A stretch of 64,000 nt of DNA from Gelidibacter gilvus (GCF_004115975.1 NZ_SDDZ01000017.1:1-64000), one strand, 5' to 3'; counted from the stretch's first letter, positions 17,370 through 25,606 are shown. Program-made: numbers and translations. The notes: a model not told the origin generated them from the letters alone.

Positions 17370-18023
17370 TTAATAGTTAAGATCATCTACAATGAAACCA
17401 CGGACTGACATATATATAGGATATGAAGTAGAGTTAGCAACACTAAAACGTTGTTCAGGGCTCAATATAAATAAAGGAGATTGAGCACTACTCCTACTCA
17501 TTGCGTTTAAATCACCTTTGGACGACAACCACATGCCTCCATCGCTATAGAAATTTGGAATACCAGTTGGATTAAGAGGTTGCACTTGGACAGAGTATAT
17601 AGCATTATCTTCAGCATAACTACCTGCATGAAAATCGATAGATGTTATAATTAAATATTTGCCACTTGGAACGTCGGTAAAGACAGACAAAGGATTATCC
17701 CAACGACGAAATTCTATACTACTTCTACCACCATTAGCTGAAGATGTGTCTGAAAATCCATGAATAGGAACCGGATTAGAAGGCAACCCAGAAGACCTAC
17801 TCTGCGTAAACGAATTCCACTGACTTCCATTGTACCCCTCAAAGTCACTTGATGTCGCATCATAGCGCATAGTACCTGCCGTTGGTGCAGTGTCATCATT
17901 GGTGATTTTCACTTTCCCGTTGACATCCAGTGCCTGTTCTGGTGTTGGGTTGTTGACGCCTACTTGAGCGCTCATTGAGATCATCATAAATAATCCGAAG
18001 ATTGAAGAGAGTAGAGTTTTCAT
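17370..18023 (-). CDS. Secreted fibre-head-like protein of unknown function (cassette copy 2)
   Basis: 217 aa from the ATG at 18023. The frame opens at 18080, but only the inner start gives the signal peptide MKTLLSSIFGLFMMISMSAQ, which matches the paralog at 6420-7067. The proteins agree strongly in the first 75 residues (QALDVNGKVKITND, GTMRYDATSSDFEGYNGSQW) and in the last ten (RGFIVDDLNY) and differ in between. This pattern suggests a conserved signal/head module and a conserved end around a variable exposed middle. First gene of a four-gene operon. Function unknown. Confidence 0.75.
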   Translation of the reverse strand: MKTLLSSIFGLFMMISMSAQVGVNNPTPEQALDVNGKVKITNDDTAPTAGTMRYDATSSDFEGYNGSQWNSFTQSRSSGLPSNPVPIHGFSDTSSANGGRSSIEFRRWDNPLSVFTDVPSGKYLIITSIDFHAGSYAEDNAIYSVQVQPLNPTGIPNFYSDGGMWLSSKGDLNAMSRSSAQSPLFILSPEQRFSVANSTSYPIYMSVRGFIVDDLNY

Positions 18024-18328
18024 AATAGTATTTGTTTTTGGTTTATATGAAATTGGTGTATAACAGGTGCCGGTTAACAAACACGAGATGATAAAGGCAC
18101 CACCAAGTACTCAACAACTAACATCGAGTATTCAGATTTTCGAATTAAAATAGTTAAACCCTTGTTTTTTACTTAATATTAAATCACAGCAATGGTTAAC
18201 ATGCCTAAAAACTTTTGTGGGGAAAAATGTGTGTCTTTCAGAAATTCAAGTTAAGATAGTGATACTAACTTGCTTGTGCTTGTATAAAACCGCCCTTTAG
18301 GAATTGAATATGAGGAGCTTATAGTGAG
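18024..18328. other. Gene-free stretch upstream of cassette copy 2
   Basis: No gene is visible. A short inverted repeat GGTGCC (18066-18071) / GGCACC (18096-18101) is the only structure noted. The promoter of the four-gene minus-strand operon should lie here, but I could not identify it with confidence. Confidence 0.4.
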
Positions 18329-19180
18329 CTAGGAAGGGTTTTGCTGATTTCTATTCAGCAACGCTTTTGAAGCCATAACTTCTTGTAGAAAATCAAACCT
18401 ATCCACCTGGAATTTTGAGGGACTTACCCCACAATATTTTTTGAAATCGTTGGAGAAATGTGGGAAATCGTAATAATTAAACAAGGCGCTCAATAATTGA
18501 TAATCTGTGATCGTATCTGCCTTAATTTCGGCCAACATAAAATTGAACCGTACTATGCGCTTATACGTTGTAGGTGTGATACCCACCATGGTCTTAAATT
18601 TCTTTTCTAAATAACGCTCACTTATTCCCAGTTGTCCTATAAGAGACTTGATGGAGCAGCAGCCATAATTTTCTTTAATAAGTTGGAAAGCAGAGTCTAT
18701 AACATTTTGCTGTGGTTGCGTGGATGAAAGCCGCTCAGTAAAAATATTCTCAATAAGTTGTATTCTTGATTTTGTGGATTGTTCTGCTTCAAAATTTTCT
18801 GTGAATTCATTAAGGTTGCATGAAAGAACGGAGTTCGTTGCAACAGCCTTATTTGTGATAAGGGGCATATTAGGTTTGAAAAGATGCCATAATCCCGTAG
18901 GTTGAAATGTGACCCCATAAAATTCGACATCATTGGAGTCCGAATTGATATAATAACGTTCGGTTTGTTGACCAACGGCATAGTATCTTGATAGTTTTTG
19001 TTTTTTATTATTTTGTACCACATAGAATAATCCTCTTAAGTGGAATCCCATGTGTGCATAGCCACTTGGCATGCAAAACTCACTAATACTGTTTTTATAA
19101 TCCGAACGGTGACATTTTATGGTATAAAAAAATGCGATATAAGGTTGAAGAATTATGGAAGGAGAATAAGTTTCAAACAT
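18329..19180 (-). CDS. AraC-family transcriptional regulator
   Basis: 283 aa. The N-terminal 150 residues (YIAFFYTIKCH and MPSGYAHMGFHLRG) look like the sensor domain that often precedes AraC domains in Bacteroidota. The C-terminal HTH pair is seen in CSIKSLIGQLGISERYLEKK, then FKTMVGITPTTYKRIVRFN, a weaker second helix region YYDFPHFSNDFKKY, and CGVSPSKFQ. It lies upstream of the four-gene surface operon and in the same direction, separated by 305 bp, so it could regulate that operon. This is inference only. Confidence 0.87.
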   Translation of the reverse strand: MFETYSPSIILQPYIAFFYTIKCHRSDYKNSISEFCMPSGYAHMGFHLRGLFYVVQNNKKQKLSRYYAVGQQTERYYINSDSNDVEFYGVTFQPTGLWHLFKPNMPLITNKAVATNSVLSCNLNEFTENFEAEQSTKSRIQLIENIFTERLSSTQPQQNVIDSAFQLIKENYGCCSIKSLIGQLGISERYLEKKFKTMVGITPTTYKRIVRFNFMLAEIKADTITDYQLLSALFNYYDFPHFSNDFKKYCGVSPSKFQVDRFDFLQEVMASKALLNRNQQNPS

Positions 19181-19378
19181 TCTAGGAGTGTTTAACTTGT
19201 TAGTATCCAGGTTTTGATTGCTATTAAGTTACGACAATTATCTTATGAAATAGACAGGATATATTAAAAACCTTCTCAAGATTGCTCGAAGAAATTATGG
19301 ATTGGATTGGTCTATATATAGATGATCTCCAATTTATCGTTGAGATTTCGTCGCATTTGGAACCCTTTAATTGACATA

Positions 19379-19409
19379 AAAAAAAAGAGACTGTCTTTAA
19401 GACAGTCTC
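19379..19409 (-). terminator. Terminator of the acyl-CoA dehydrogenase gene
   Basis: Perfect 9-bp stem GAGACTGTC / GACAGTCTC, five-base loop, with a run of A on the plus strand (U on the minus transcript). It lies about 26 bp beyond the dehydrogenase stop. Confidence 0.9.
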
Positions 19410-19434
19410 AAATATAAAAACACTTTTAAAATGT

Positions 19435-20577
19435 TTATTCCTTAATCAGATTCCTCGAAATCACAATCTTCTGAATCTCCGAAGTGCCTTCGTAAATCTG
19501 TGTGATTTTTGCATCACGCATCAATCTTTCTACGTGATATTCTTTAACGAAACCATTTCCACCGTGAATCTGTACTGCTTCCACCGTATGCTCCATCGCC
19601 ACTTTAGAGGCGAATAACTTTGCCACAGCGCTCGATACATCGTAGTTATTGCCTTGGTCTTTATCCCAGGCTGCTTTCATCACCAAATGGCGGGCTGCTT
19701 CAATATCTACATACATATCTGCCAGTTTAAATGCAATAGCTTGGTGGTTGCAGATTTCTGTGCCAAATGCTTTACGTACTTTTGAATATTTCAAAGCTAA
19801 TTCATAAGCACCACCGGCAATCCCCAAAGCTTGTGCTGCAATACCAATGCGTCCACCAGAAAGGGTTTTCATTGCAAAACGGAATCCTGAACCGTCATCA
19901 CCAATTCTGTTTTCTTTTGGGACTTTGACGTCGTTAAATTGAAGGGTGTGCGTATCACTTCCTCTAATTCCTAATTTATCTTCTTTAGGGCCAATATCAA
20001 ATCCTGGGGTTCCTTTTTCAACAATAAAGGCATTGATCCCGTGAGATCCTTTATGCTTATCCGTTTGGGCAATCACCAAATACACGTCTGCACGTCCTCC
20101 ACTAGTAATCCAGTTTTTTGTGCCATTAAGCAGGTAATGGTCACCTTTATCAATAGCCGTTGTTCTTTGAGATGTCGCGTCACTTCCAGCTTCTGGCTCG
20201 CTTAAACAAAAAGCACCTACAAACTCGCCAGTAGCAAGCTTTGTCAAATACTTTTGTTTTTGCTCTTCGCTGGCAAACGCCTCCAAACCATAACAGACCA
20301 ACGAGTTATTTACAGAGACTATTACGGAAGCTGAAGCATCTATCTTAGACAATTCCTCCATCACCAACACGTAAGAAATAGTATCCATGCCGCTTCCACC
20401 ATATTTAGGGTCGACCATAAGGCCTAAAAAGCCAAGATCTCCCATTTTTTTAACCAATTCCTTTGGGAATTTTTGTTTGTTGTCACGTTCAATAACACCA
20501 GGAAGGAGTTCCGTATTGGCGAAATCGCGAGCAGCGTCACGTATTAATTTATGTTCTTCGGTTAGTGTAAAATCCAT
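19435..20577 (-). CDS. Acyl-CoA dehydrogenase
   Basis: 380 aa FAD-dependent enzyme that introduces a trans-2 double bond into acyl-CoA thioesters, cytosolic, passing electrons to an electron-transfer flavoprotein. Diagnostic stretches: FCLSEPEAGSDATSQRTTA in the middle domain; WITSGGRADVYLV; RKAFGTEICNHQAIAFKLAD; and YEGTSEIQK near the C-terminus with Glu363 at the position of the catalytic base of short/branched-chain members. Length is normal for the family. It is a monocistronic unit with its own promoter and terminator, divergent from anmK. The exact chain-length preference cannot be read. A 28-residue remnant of a second copy lies at 7631-7717. Confidence 0.95.
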   Translation of the reverse strand: MDFTLTEEHKLIRDAARDFANTELLPGVIERDNKQKFPKELVKKMGDLGFLGLMVDPKYGGSGMDTISYVLVMEELSKIDASASVIVSVNNSLVCYGLEAFASEEQKQKYLTKLATGEFVGAFCLSEPEAGSDATSQRTTAIDKGDHYLLNGTKNWITSGGRADVYLVIAQTDKHKGSHGINAFIVEKGTPGFDIGPKEDKLGIRGSDTHTLQFNDVKVPKENRIGDDGSGFRFAMKTLSGGRIGIAAQALGIAGGAYELALKYSKVRKAFGTEICNHQAIAFKLADMYVDIEAARHLVMKAAWDKDQGNNYDVSSAVAKLFASKVAMEHTVEAVQIHGGNGFVKEYHVERLMRDAKITQIYEGTSEIQKIVISRNLIKE

Positions 20578-20614
20578 GTTGTAAGATAATTGTTGGTTTA
20601 TTAGAAAGCGAACG

Positions 20615-20645
20615 CAAAGATAAGTTTTTACTGCTATTTTATCAA
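20615..20645 (-). promoter_or_regulatory. Promoter of the acyl-CoA dehydrogenase gene
   Basis: On the minus strand TTG (20643-20645) is followed after 20 bases by TATCTTTG (20622-20615), matching the Bacteroidota sigma consensus TTG-N19-TAnnTTTG. The box is about 38 bp before the start codon. Confidence 0.72.
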
Positions 20646-20655
20646 TTTGAATAAC

Positions 20656-20663
20656 TATTTTTA
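20656..20663 (+). promoter_or_regulatory. -7 box of anmK, leaderless arrangement
   Basis: TATTTTTA ends five bases before the anmK start codon, so transcription would begin at or next to the ATG. No good TTG element is seen at the usual distance. Confidence 0.45.
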
Positions 20664-20668
20664 CGTCT

Positions 20669-21733
20669 ATGATTAAAAATCACTACAACGTTATAGGGGT
20701 GATGTCAGGTACATCCTTGGATGGGATTGACATAGCCCATTGTACTTTCACGCATCAAGACCGATGGAATTTTGAAATATTAGTGGCAGAGACCTACGAA
20801 TATCCATCTGTTTGGGTCGAAAAATTAAAAAATCTGGTAACCTTGACCGCATCTGAATTATTGCAATTGGATGAAGATTATACAAGTTTTTTAGGCAATG
20901 CGATCCGACTATTTATTCAAAAGAATAAACTTTCCAGTTTGGATGCCGTTTGTTCTCATGGGCATACTGCATTACACCAACCACACAATGAATTGACCTA
21001 TCAAATTGGTAATTTGCCGAAATTGGCTACGCAATTAAATGAAACGGTGGTGTGTGATTTTAGGGTTGCAGATGTAGCTTTGGGCGGTCAGGGTGCGCCA
21101 TTGGTGCCTATTGGTGATAAGCTTTTATTTTCTCAATATGATTTTTGTTTGAATTTGGGTGGGTTTGCTAATATCTCCTCCGAGATTCATGGACAGCGGA
21201 TTGCTTATGATATTTGTCCAGTTAACATTGTGCTTAATCTTTATGCCAATGTTTTGGGATTAGATTATGACGATGGTGGCAAGATTGCAGCTTCGGGTGC
21301 TATTAATGAAACATTGTTGCAACAATTGAACGCTTTAAGTTTTTATAAATCCCCTTATCCAAAGTCTTTGGGATTGGAATGGGTGAAAGAATCGATTTTT
21401 CCGATAATAGATTCGTATTCTTTAAGCGAGAAAGATGTTTTGAGAACCTTCGTTGAACATATTGCCGTACAAATCGCCAATGAAATTAATTTTAAAAGTA
21501 ACGCATCAGTACTAACCACTGGCGGTGGTGCATTTAATGAGTTTTTGATGGCATGTTTATCTAGTAATACCCAGAATTACATTATTATCCCTGATAAATC
21601 AATAATAAACTACAAAGAAGCACTCATCTTTGCTTTTTTAGGCGTACTTAAACTCCGTAATGAAAACAACTGTTTGAGTAGCGTTACTGGCGCAAGAAAT
21701 GATCATAGTTCCGGCAAAATTTATTATCCTTAA
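20669..21733 (+). CDS. anmK: Anhydro-N-acetylmuramic acid kinase
   Basis: 354 aa. It converts 1,6-anhydro-N-acetylmuramic acid, released by lytic transglycosylases, to N-acetylmuramic acid 6-phosphate with ATP, so that cell-wall sugar is recycled. The family signature GVMSGTSLDGIDIAH is at the N-terminus, followed by CSHGHTALHQP, the DFRVADVALGGQGAPLVPIG segment, NLGGFANIS, and the C-terminal LTTGGGAFNEFL. Length is typical. The start follows directly after a -7 box, with no room for a Shine-Dalgarno site. Confidence 0.96.
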   Translation: MIKNHYNVIGVMSGTSLDGIDIAHCTFTHQDRWNFEILVAETYEYPSVWVEKLKNLVTLTASELLQLDEDYTSFLGNAIRLFIQKNKLSSLDAVCSHGHTALHQPHNELTYQIGNLPKLATQLNETVVCDFRVADVALGGQGAPLVPIGDKLLFSQYDFCLNLGGFANISSEIHGQRIAYDICPVNIVLNLYANVLGLDYDDGGKIAASGAINETLLQQLNALSFYKSPYPKSLGLEWVKESIFPIIDSYSLSEKDVLRTFVEHIAVQIANEINFKSNASVLTTGGGAFNEFLMACLSSNTQNYIIIPDKSIINYKEALIFAFLGVLKLRNENNCLSSVTGARNDHSSGKIYYP

Positions 21734-21771
21734 AAATAGTGTTAATATGATTCTAAGCGATGCTTATTTTT

Positions 21772-21779
21772 TATATTTG
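21772..21779 (+). promoter_or_regulatory. Candidate -7 box for the exbB operon
   Basis: TATATTTG fits TAnnTTTG and lies about 160 bp before the exbB start, giving a long untranslated leader. No clear TTG partner is seen. Confidence 0.4.
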
Positions 21780-21941
21780 CGGTGAAAAATCAGACTGGAA
21801 AGCATTGGCTTCTTGAGCTCAAAACACAAGACAACTAAGGAGCTTTGATATTTATGATTTCAAGAACACGATTTTAAAATATACTTAAGTTTAGTTTTGT
21901 ACGTTTACACACTAATTACATCAATTTTAATAAATTTTAAT

Positions 21942-22637
21942 ATGATATTACAGAGTACTATTCAAGATGGCGTGGAACTTGTTCCGGAAACAGAATCAGT
22001 TCAAAAGACATTATCAATTATTGAATTGATAGGAAGTGGGGGAACTGCTGGGATGGTCATCATTGCCATTTTGTTTGTGTTGTTGGTTTTTGCGATTTAT
22101 ATTTATTTCGAAAGATTATTTGCTGTAAAAGCAGCATCAAAAATAGATTCTAATTTCATGAATCAAATAAAGGATCATGTCACTAACGGAAAAATAGATT
22201 CGGCTCAAATTTTATGTGCCCAAGTAAATACGCCAGTTTCTCGCTTGATCAATAAAGGAATCAGTCGCATTGGTAAGCCGTTGGAAGATATTAGCACAGC
22301 TCTTGAAAGCGCAGGACGATTGGAAGTTTATGAATTGGAAAGAAATGTGAGTGTTCTTGCTACTATATCTGGGGTGGGACCAATGATTGGGTTTTTAGGA
22401 ACTGTTATTGGGATGATTCTATCCATCTTTGAAATCGCAAATGCTGGTGGGCAAATTGACATTAAATTGCTGGCAGACGGACTTTATACCGCAATGACCA
22501 CAACCGTTGGAGGTTTGATTGTTGGTATTGTTGCCTATATGGCTTATAATCACTTAGTGGTTAAAACCGATAAAGTGGTTCATCAAATGGAAGCCAATTC
22601 TTTAGAATTTTTAGATCACTTGAACGAACCGATTTAA
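21942..22637 (+). CDS. exbB: MotA/TolQ/ExbB proton channel protein
   Basis: 231 aa from the ATG at 21942; a longer in-frame start at 21897 is less likely, as it adds a hydrophobic stretch not usual for the family. Inner-membrane channel subunit that uses the proton gradient to drive TonB. Three membrane segments are visible: TAGMVIIAILFVLLVFAIYI, then LATISGVGPMIGFLGTVIGM and TTTVGGLIVGIVAYMAYNHL. The conserved GPMIGFLGTVIGMI segment is diagnostic. It is followed by exbD and tonB on the same strand, though a 126-bp repeat-bearing spacer separates exbB from exbD. Confidence 0.93.
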   Translation: MILQSTIQDGVELVPETESVQKTLSIIELIGSGGTAGMVIIAILFVLLVFAIYIYFERLFAVKAASKIDSNFMNQIKDHVTNGKIDSAQILCAQVNTPVSRLINKGISRIGKPLEDISTALESAGRLEVYELERNVSVLATISGVGPMIGFLGTVIGMILSIFEIANAGGQIDIKLLADGLYTAMTTTVGGLIVGIVAYMAYNHLVVKTDKVVHQMEANSLEFLDHLNEPI

Positions 22638-22641
22638 TTCA

Positions 22642-22672
22642 GTCTTCAGTAGGCAGTCTCAGTATTCGGTTT
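22642..22672. repeat. Degenerate CAGTAGGCAGT-type repeat between exbB and exbD
   Basis: CAGTCTTCAGTAGGCAGTCT is composed of variants of CAGT separated by a few bases. Similar tracts occur at 26326-26362 and, on the other strand, at 51480-51535. Confidence 0.55.
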
Positions 22673-22763
22673 TGGAAGATGGGTGCTGACGTTTTAAACA
22701 GTGAAACCTGTCGGACGTGTTTCAAAATCGCAGAATAATGATAATTTTGAGTAATTCTTAACT

Positions 22764-23156
22764 ATGAATATAAGAGGAAGAAATAAAGTAACACCAGAGT
22801 TCAATATGTCGTCGATGACGGATATTGTCTTTTTGTTATTGATATTTTTTATGTTGGCATCAACTTTGGTAACCACTAGTGCTATTGACATCCTGTTGCC
22901 TAAAGCAGATGGGAAAACGGAGAACAAGAAATCGGTTGCCGTTAGTATTACAAAAGATTTGAATTATTATATCGATGAGAAGTTGGTTGGAGAAAGTGTT
23001 TTGGAACTGGAATTAAAGAACATGCTCACAAACATGGACCAGCCCACCATCGTTCTTCGGGCAGAAAAATCAGTACCTGTAGATAATGTGGTCAAAGTAA
23101 TGGATATTGCGAATAGAAATAAATTTAAAGTGATTTTGGCGGTAAAGCCTAATTAA
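22764..23156 (+). CDS. exbD: ExbD/TolR biopolymer transport protein
   Basis: 130 aa with a single N-terminal membrane segment and a periplasmic domain, the partner of ExbB. The segment SSMTDIVFLLLIFFMLASTL contains the conserved Asp that carries protons (MTDIVFLLLIFF). The C-terminal part (DQPTIVLRAEKSVPVDNVVK and VMDIANRNKFKVILAVKP) matches the family. Its stop is one base from the tonB start. Confidence 0.95.
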   Translation: MNIRGRNKVTPEFNMSSMTDIVFLLLIFFMLASTLVTTSAIDILLPKADGKTENKKSVAVSITKDLNYYIDEKLVGESVLELELKNMLTNMDQPTIVLRAEKSVPVDNVVKVMDIANRNKFKVILAVKPN

Positions 23157-23157
23157 T

Positions 23158-24045
23158 ATGAAATATCTTCAAACCAAACATGAACGCGATTCAGCAAAAA
23201 TCACCACACTTATTGTGGTTATTCTGCTATTGTTGTTATTTGTGATTGGTCCTCCCTATATGGATCCTCCATTAGAATATGGGGTAGCTGTTAATTTTGG
23301 TGATTCAGATGTGGGTAGTGGCGATGTACAGCCACTAAAACCTGTTAAGTCTGAACCAAAAGAGGTAGTGAGTGAGCCTATTGTTAAGGAAACAAAAGTT
23401 GCAGAAGAGAAGACAGAACCCACTAAATCAGAGCAACCTGCTGAAAAAGTGTTGACAGAAGATAATTCCGAAGCCATTGCCATGAAAAAGCAAAAGGAAG
23501 CTGCAGACGCTAAAGCAAAAGCCGATGCTAAAGCTAAGGCAGATGTGGAACGTGCCCAAAAAGCAAAGGAGGCAGCCGAAGCCAAACAACGTCAAGAAGA
23601 AGCCGATAAGAAGGCGAAGTTAGACGCTTTGATAGGAGGAGTTAAGAAATCTGAGGGAACAACTACCGGAGGTCAAGGCGACGACGGTAAACCGGGAGAT
23701 AAAGGCCAATTGGATGGTGATCCGTATGCGCCAAGCTATTTTGGGCAACCAGGCACAGGAAGTGGCGGTGGCGGAAGTGGCTATGGATTGAAAGGACGGG
23801 GAAGACCTTCCAATAGTAAAGTTGTTCCTGATTGTGATGAAGAAGGTAGGGTTGTAGTTGAAATCCATGTCAACAGAGAGGGGCGTGTGGTCAACGCCAT
23901 TCCTGGTAAAAAAGGCACTACGGGTAATATATGTCTCTATGAAGCCGCACGAAAAACGGCGCTTACCTATAAATGGCCTGCCGATCCAAAAGCGCCATCT
24001 ACACAAGTAGGGTTTGTGAAAATCGATTTTAGCGTTACTCAATAA
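23158..24045 (+). CDS. tonB: TonB-like energy transducer
   Basis: 295 aa. An N-terminal anchor (TTLIVVILLLLLFVIGP) is followed by a long charged spacer rich in Lys, Glu, Ala and Pro (about 50-165), a Gly-rich stretch (GTGSGGGGSGYGLKGRG) and a C-terminal domain (GRVVVEIHVNREGRVVNAIP, then GFVKIDFSVTQ) of the TonB type. It would carry energy from ExbB/ExbD across the periplasm to outer-membrane receptors. The spacer could form an extended or coiled-coil rod. Its stop codon is directly followed by the folC start. Confidence 0.9.
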   Translation: MKYLQTKHERDSAKITTLIVVILLLLLFVIGPPYMDPPLEYGVAVNFGDSDVGSGDVQPLKPVKSEPKEVVSEPIVKETKVAEEKTEPTKSEQPAEKVLTEDNSEAIAMKKQKEAADAKAKADAKAKADVERAQKAKEAAEAKQRQEEADKKAKLDALIGGVKKSEGTTTGGQGDDGKPGDKGQLDGDPYAPSYFGQPGTGSGGGGSGYGLKGRGRPSNSKVVPDCDEEGRVVVEIHVNREGRVVNAIPGKKGTTGNICLYEAARKTALTYKWPADPKAPSTQVGFVKIDFSVTQ

Positions 24046-25266
24046 ATGACCTATCAAGATACTGTCAACTGGATGTTTCAGCAGTTACCAATGTATCAAA
24101 ACCAAGGTAAGACTGCTTATAAAGCCGATTTGGACAATACGCTGCAATTCGCTAAGCAGCTCCAACATCCAGAAAATAAATTTAAAAGTATACATGTCGC
24201 TGGAACCAACGGAAAAGGTTCCACAAGCCACATGTTGGCATCCATTTTACAGGAAGCTGGCTACAAGGTTGGTCTTTATACATCCCCACATTTAAAAGAT
24301 TTTCGAGAACGCATTAAAATCAACGGGAAGGAAATAAGTGAAGCCTTTGTAGTTGAATTTATTGAAAAGCATAAATCTTTTTTTGAAGCGCATTCGTTAT
24401 CATTTTTTGAAATGACTGTAGGAATGGCATTTGATTATTTCTCCAGAGAAAAAGTAGACATTGCAATTATTGAAGTAGGTATGGGCGGGCGTTTGGATTC
24501 GACCAACATTATTACGCCAGAATTGTCAATAATCACCAATATAGGTTTAGACCATACCCAGTTTTTAGGAACCACTTTAGAAGCCATTGCTTTTGAAAAA
24601 GGAGGTATTATAAAGCCTAATGTACCTGTGGTGATCGGAGAAACCCAAGCTGAAACCAAAGAAGTCTTTAAGCAACTTGCAGATTCCCGTAATTCTGAGA
24701 TTCATTTTGCAGATCAGCAAGTGGGTATAAAAGATTATGAAAGTGATCTAAAAGGCGATTATCAGAAAAAAAATAAAGCGACCGTACTTTGTGCCATAGA
24801 AATTGTCCGAAGCAAAGGGTTTGTGGTTTCAGAAAAGGCTGTCGAGAATGGTATTAGGAATGCAGTTAAGAATACAGGTTTAAATGGACGCTGGCAAATC
24901 CTTCAAGAGCATCCGAAGATTATTTGTGATACGGCCCACAACAAAGAAGGCTTACATTATGCCATGGCGCAATTATTAAGAGAGCCGTATAAAACGCTCC
25001 ATATGGTCTTTGGTGTTGTCAATGATAAGGATGTGAAGTCCATATTGCCATTATTGCCTAAGAATGCCCTATATTATTTTTGCAGGCCCAATATTCCACG
25101 TGGTCTAGATGCTGAAGTCTTACGCGATGTTTTCATCACAAATGGCTTTGAGGGAAATGCTTATAACAGTGTCCAAGAGGCATTAAGTGCTGCAAAACAG
25201 GTAGCTACTGAATCTGATGTTATTTATGTCGGGGGCAGTACTTTTGTGGTCGCTGAAATAATTTAA
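24046..25266 (+). CDS. folC: Bifunctional folylpolyglutamate synthase / dihydrofolate synthase
   Basis: 406 aa Mur-ligase-family enzyme that adds glutamate to dihydropteroate or folates with ATP in the cytosol. Motifs: P-loop HVAGTNGKGSTSHMLASILQ; YTSPHLKDFRERIKING; the metal and ATP region IIEVGMGGRLDSTNII; TNIGLDHTQFLG; and the C-terminal DTAHNKEGL. Start and stop are tightly joined to tonB (no intergenic base), so translation is probably coupled. Length fits the family. Confidence 0.95.
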   Translation: MTYQDTVNWMFQQLPMYQNQGKTAYKADLDNTLQFAKQLQHPENKFKSIHVAGTNGKGSTSHMLASILQEAGYKVGLYTSPHLKDFRERIKINGKEISEAFVVEFIEKHKSFFEAHSLSFFEMTVGMAFDYFSREKVDIAIIEVGMGGRLDSTNIITPELSIITNIGLDHTQFLGTTLEAIAFEKGGIIKPNVPVVIGETQAETKEVFKQLADSRNSEIHFADQQVGIKDYESDLKGDYQKKNKATVLCAIEIVRSKGFVVSEKAVENGIRNAVKNTGLNGRWQILQEHPKIICDTAHNKEGLHYAMAQLLREPYKTLHMVFGVVNDKDVKSILPLLPKNALYYFCRPNIPRGLDAEVLRDVFITNGFEGNAYNSVQEALSAAKQVATESDVIYVGGSTFVVAEII

Positions 25267-25286
25267 ATATTTTTCAAAAAAAGCTT

Positions 25287-25315
25287 TTGGGATATCAAAA
25301 ACTAATCTATATTTG
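25287..25315 (+). promoter_or_regulatory. Promoter of the tRNA-Val locus
   Basis: TTG (25287-25289), 18 bases, then TATATTTG (25308-25315) matches the Bacteroidota promoter consensus and ends 13 bp before the first tRNA. Confidence 0.8.
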
Positions 25316-25328
25316 CAGACCCGTAACA

Positions 25329-25403
25329 GGGCGATTAGCTCAGCTGGTTCAGAGCACCTCGTTTACACCGAGGGGGTCGGGGGTTCGAACCCCTCATCGC
25401 CCA
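25329..25403 (+). tRNA. tRNA-Val (anticodon TAC)
   Basis: 75-base cloverleaf: acceptor stem GGGCGAT / ATCGCCC, D arm GCTC..GAGC, anticodon stem CCTCG / CGAGG with loop TTTACAC and anticodon TAC, T arm GGGGGTTCGAACCCCTC, discriminator A. CCA is not encoded. Confidence 0.95.
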
Positions 25404-25405
25404 CT

Positions 25406-25434
25406 AAAGTTCATACATCGTATGGACTTTTTTT
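25406..25434 (+). terminator. Terminator between the two tRNA genes
   Basis: Stem AAAGTTCATAC / GTATGGACTTT (one G-U pair), loop ATC, then four further T. It lies 2 bp after the first tRNA and 10 bp before the second. Confidence 0.8.
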
Positions 25435-25444
25435 ATAAACAGCA

Positions 25445-25519
25445 GGTCCATTAACTCAGCTGGTTCAGAGTGTCACGTCGACAACGTGGAAGTCACTGGT
25501 TCGAATCCAGTATGGACCA
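25445..25519 (+). tRNA. tRNA-Val (anticodon GAC)
   Basis: 75-base cloverleaf: acceptor GGTCCAT / ATGGACC, D arm ACTC..GAGT, anticodon stem TCACG / CGTGG with loop TCGACAA (anticodon GAC), T arm CACTGGTTCGAATCCAGT, discriminator A. It would read GUC and GUU codons. No promoter fits between it and the preceding terminator. Confidence 0.92.
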
Positions 25520-25528
25520 CATCAAGCA

Positions 25529-25559
25529 AAATCCCGATGCGAGAGCATCGGGATTTTTG
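25529..25559 (+). terminator. Terminator after the tRNA locus
   Basis: Perfect stem AAATCCCGATGC / GCATCGGGATTT with loop GAGA and a T tract, 9 bp beyond the second tRNA. Confidence 0.92.
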
Positions 25560-25606
25560 TTTCCGGAAAACCCAAGTCGAAGACTTGAAGGTTTGGAGGA
25601 AACAAA

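Noticed and set aside
14379-18023. Prophage tail-fibre module
   Set aside because: The GNVGIGT and DVNG patterns resemble tail-fibre shafts, but the genes carry Sec signal peptides and T9SS domains, and no capsid, terminase, portal or lysis gene is present. They are cell-surface proteins.
23620-24057. A 145-codon open frame antisense to the end of tonB
   Set aside because: It is a shadow of the TonB and FolC coding region. The sense proteins are recognised and the antisense product has no domain.
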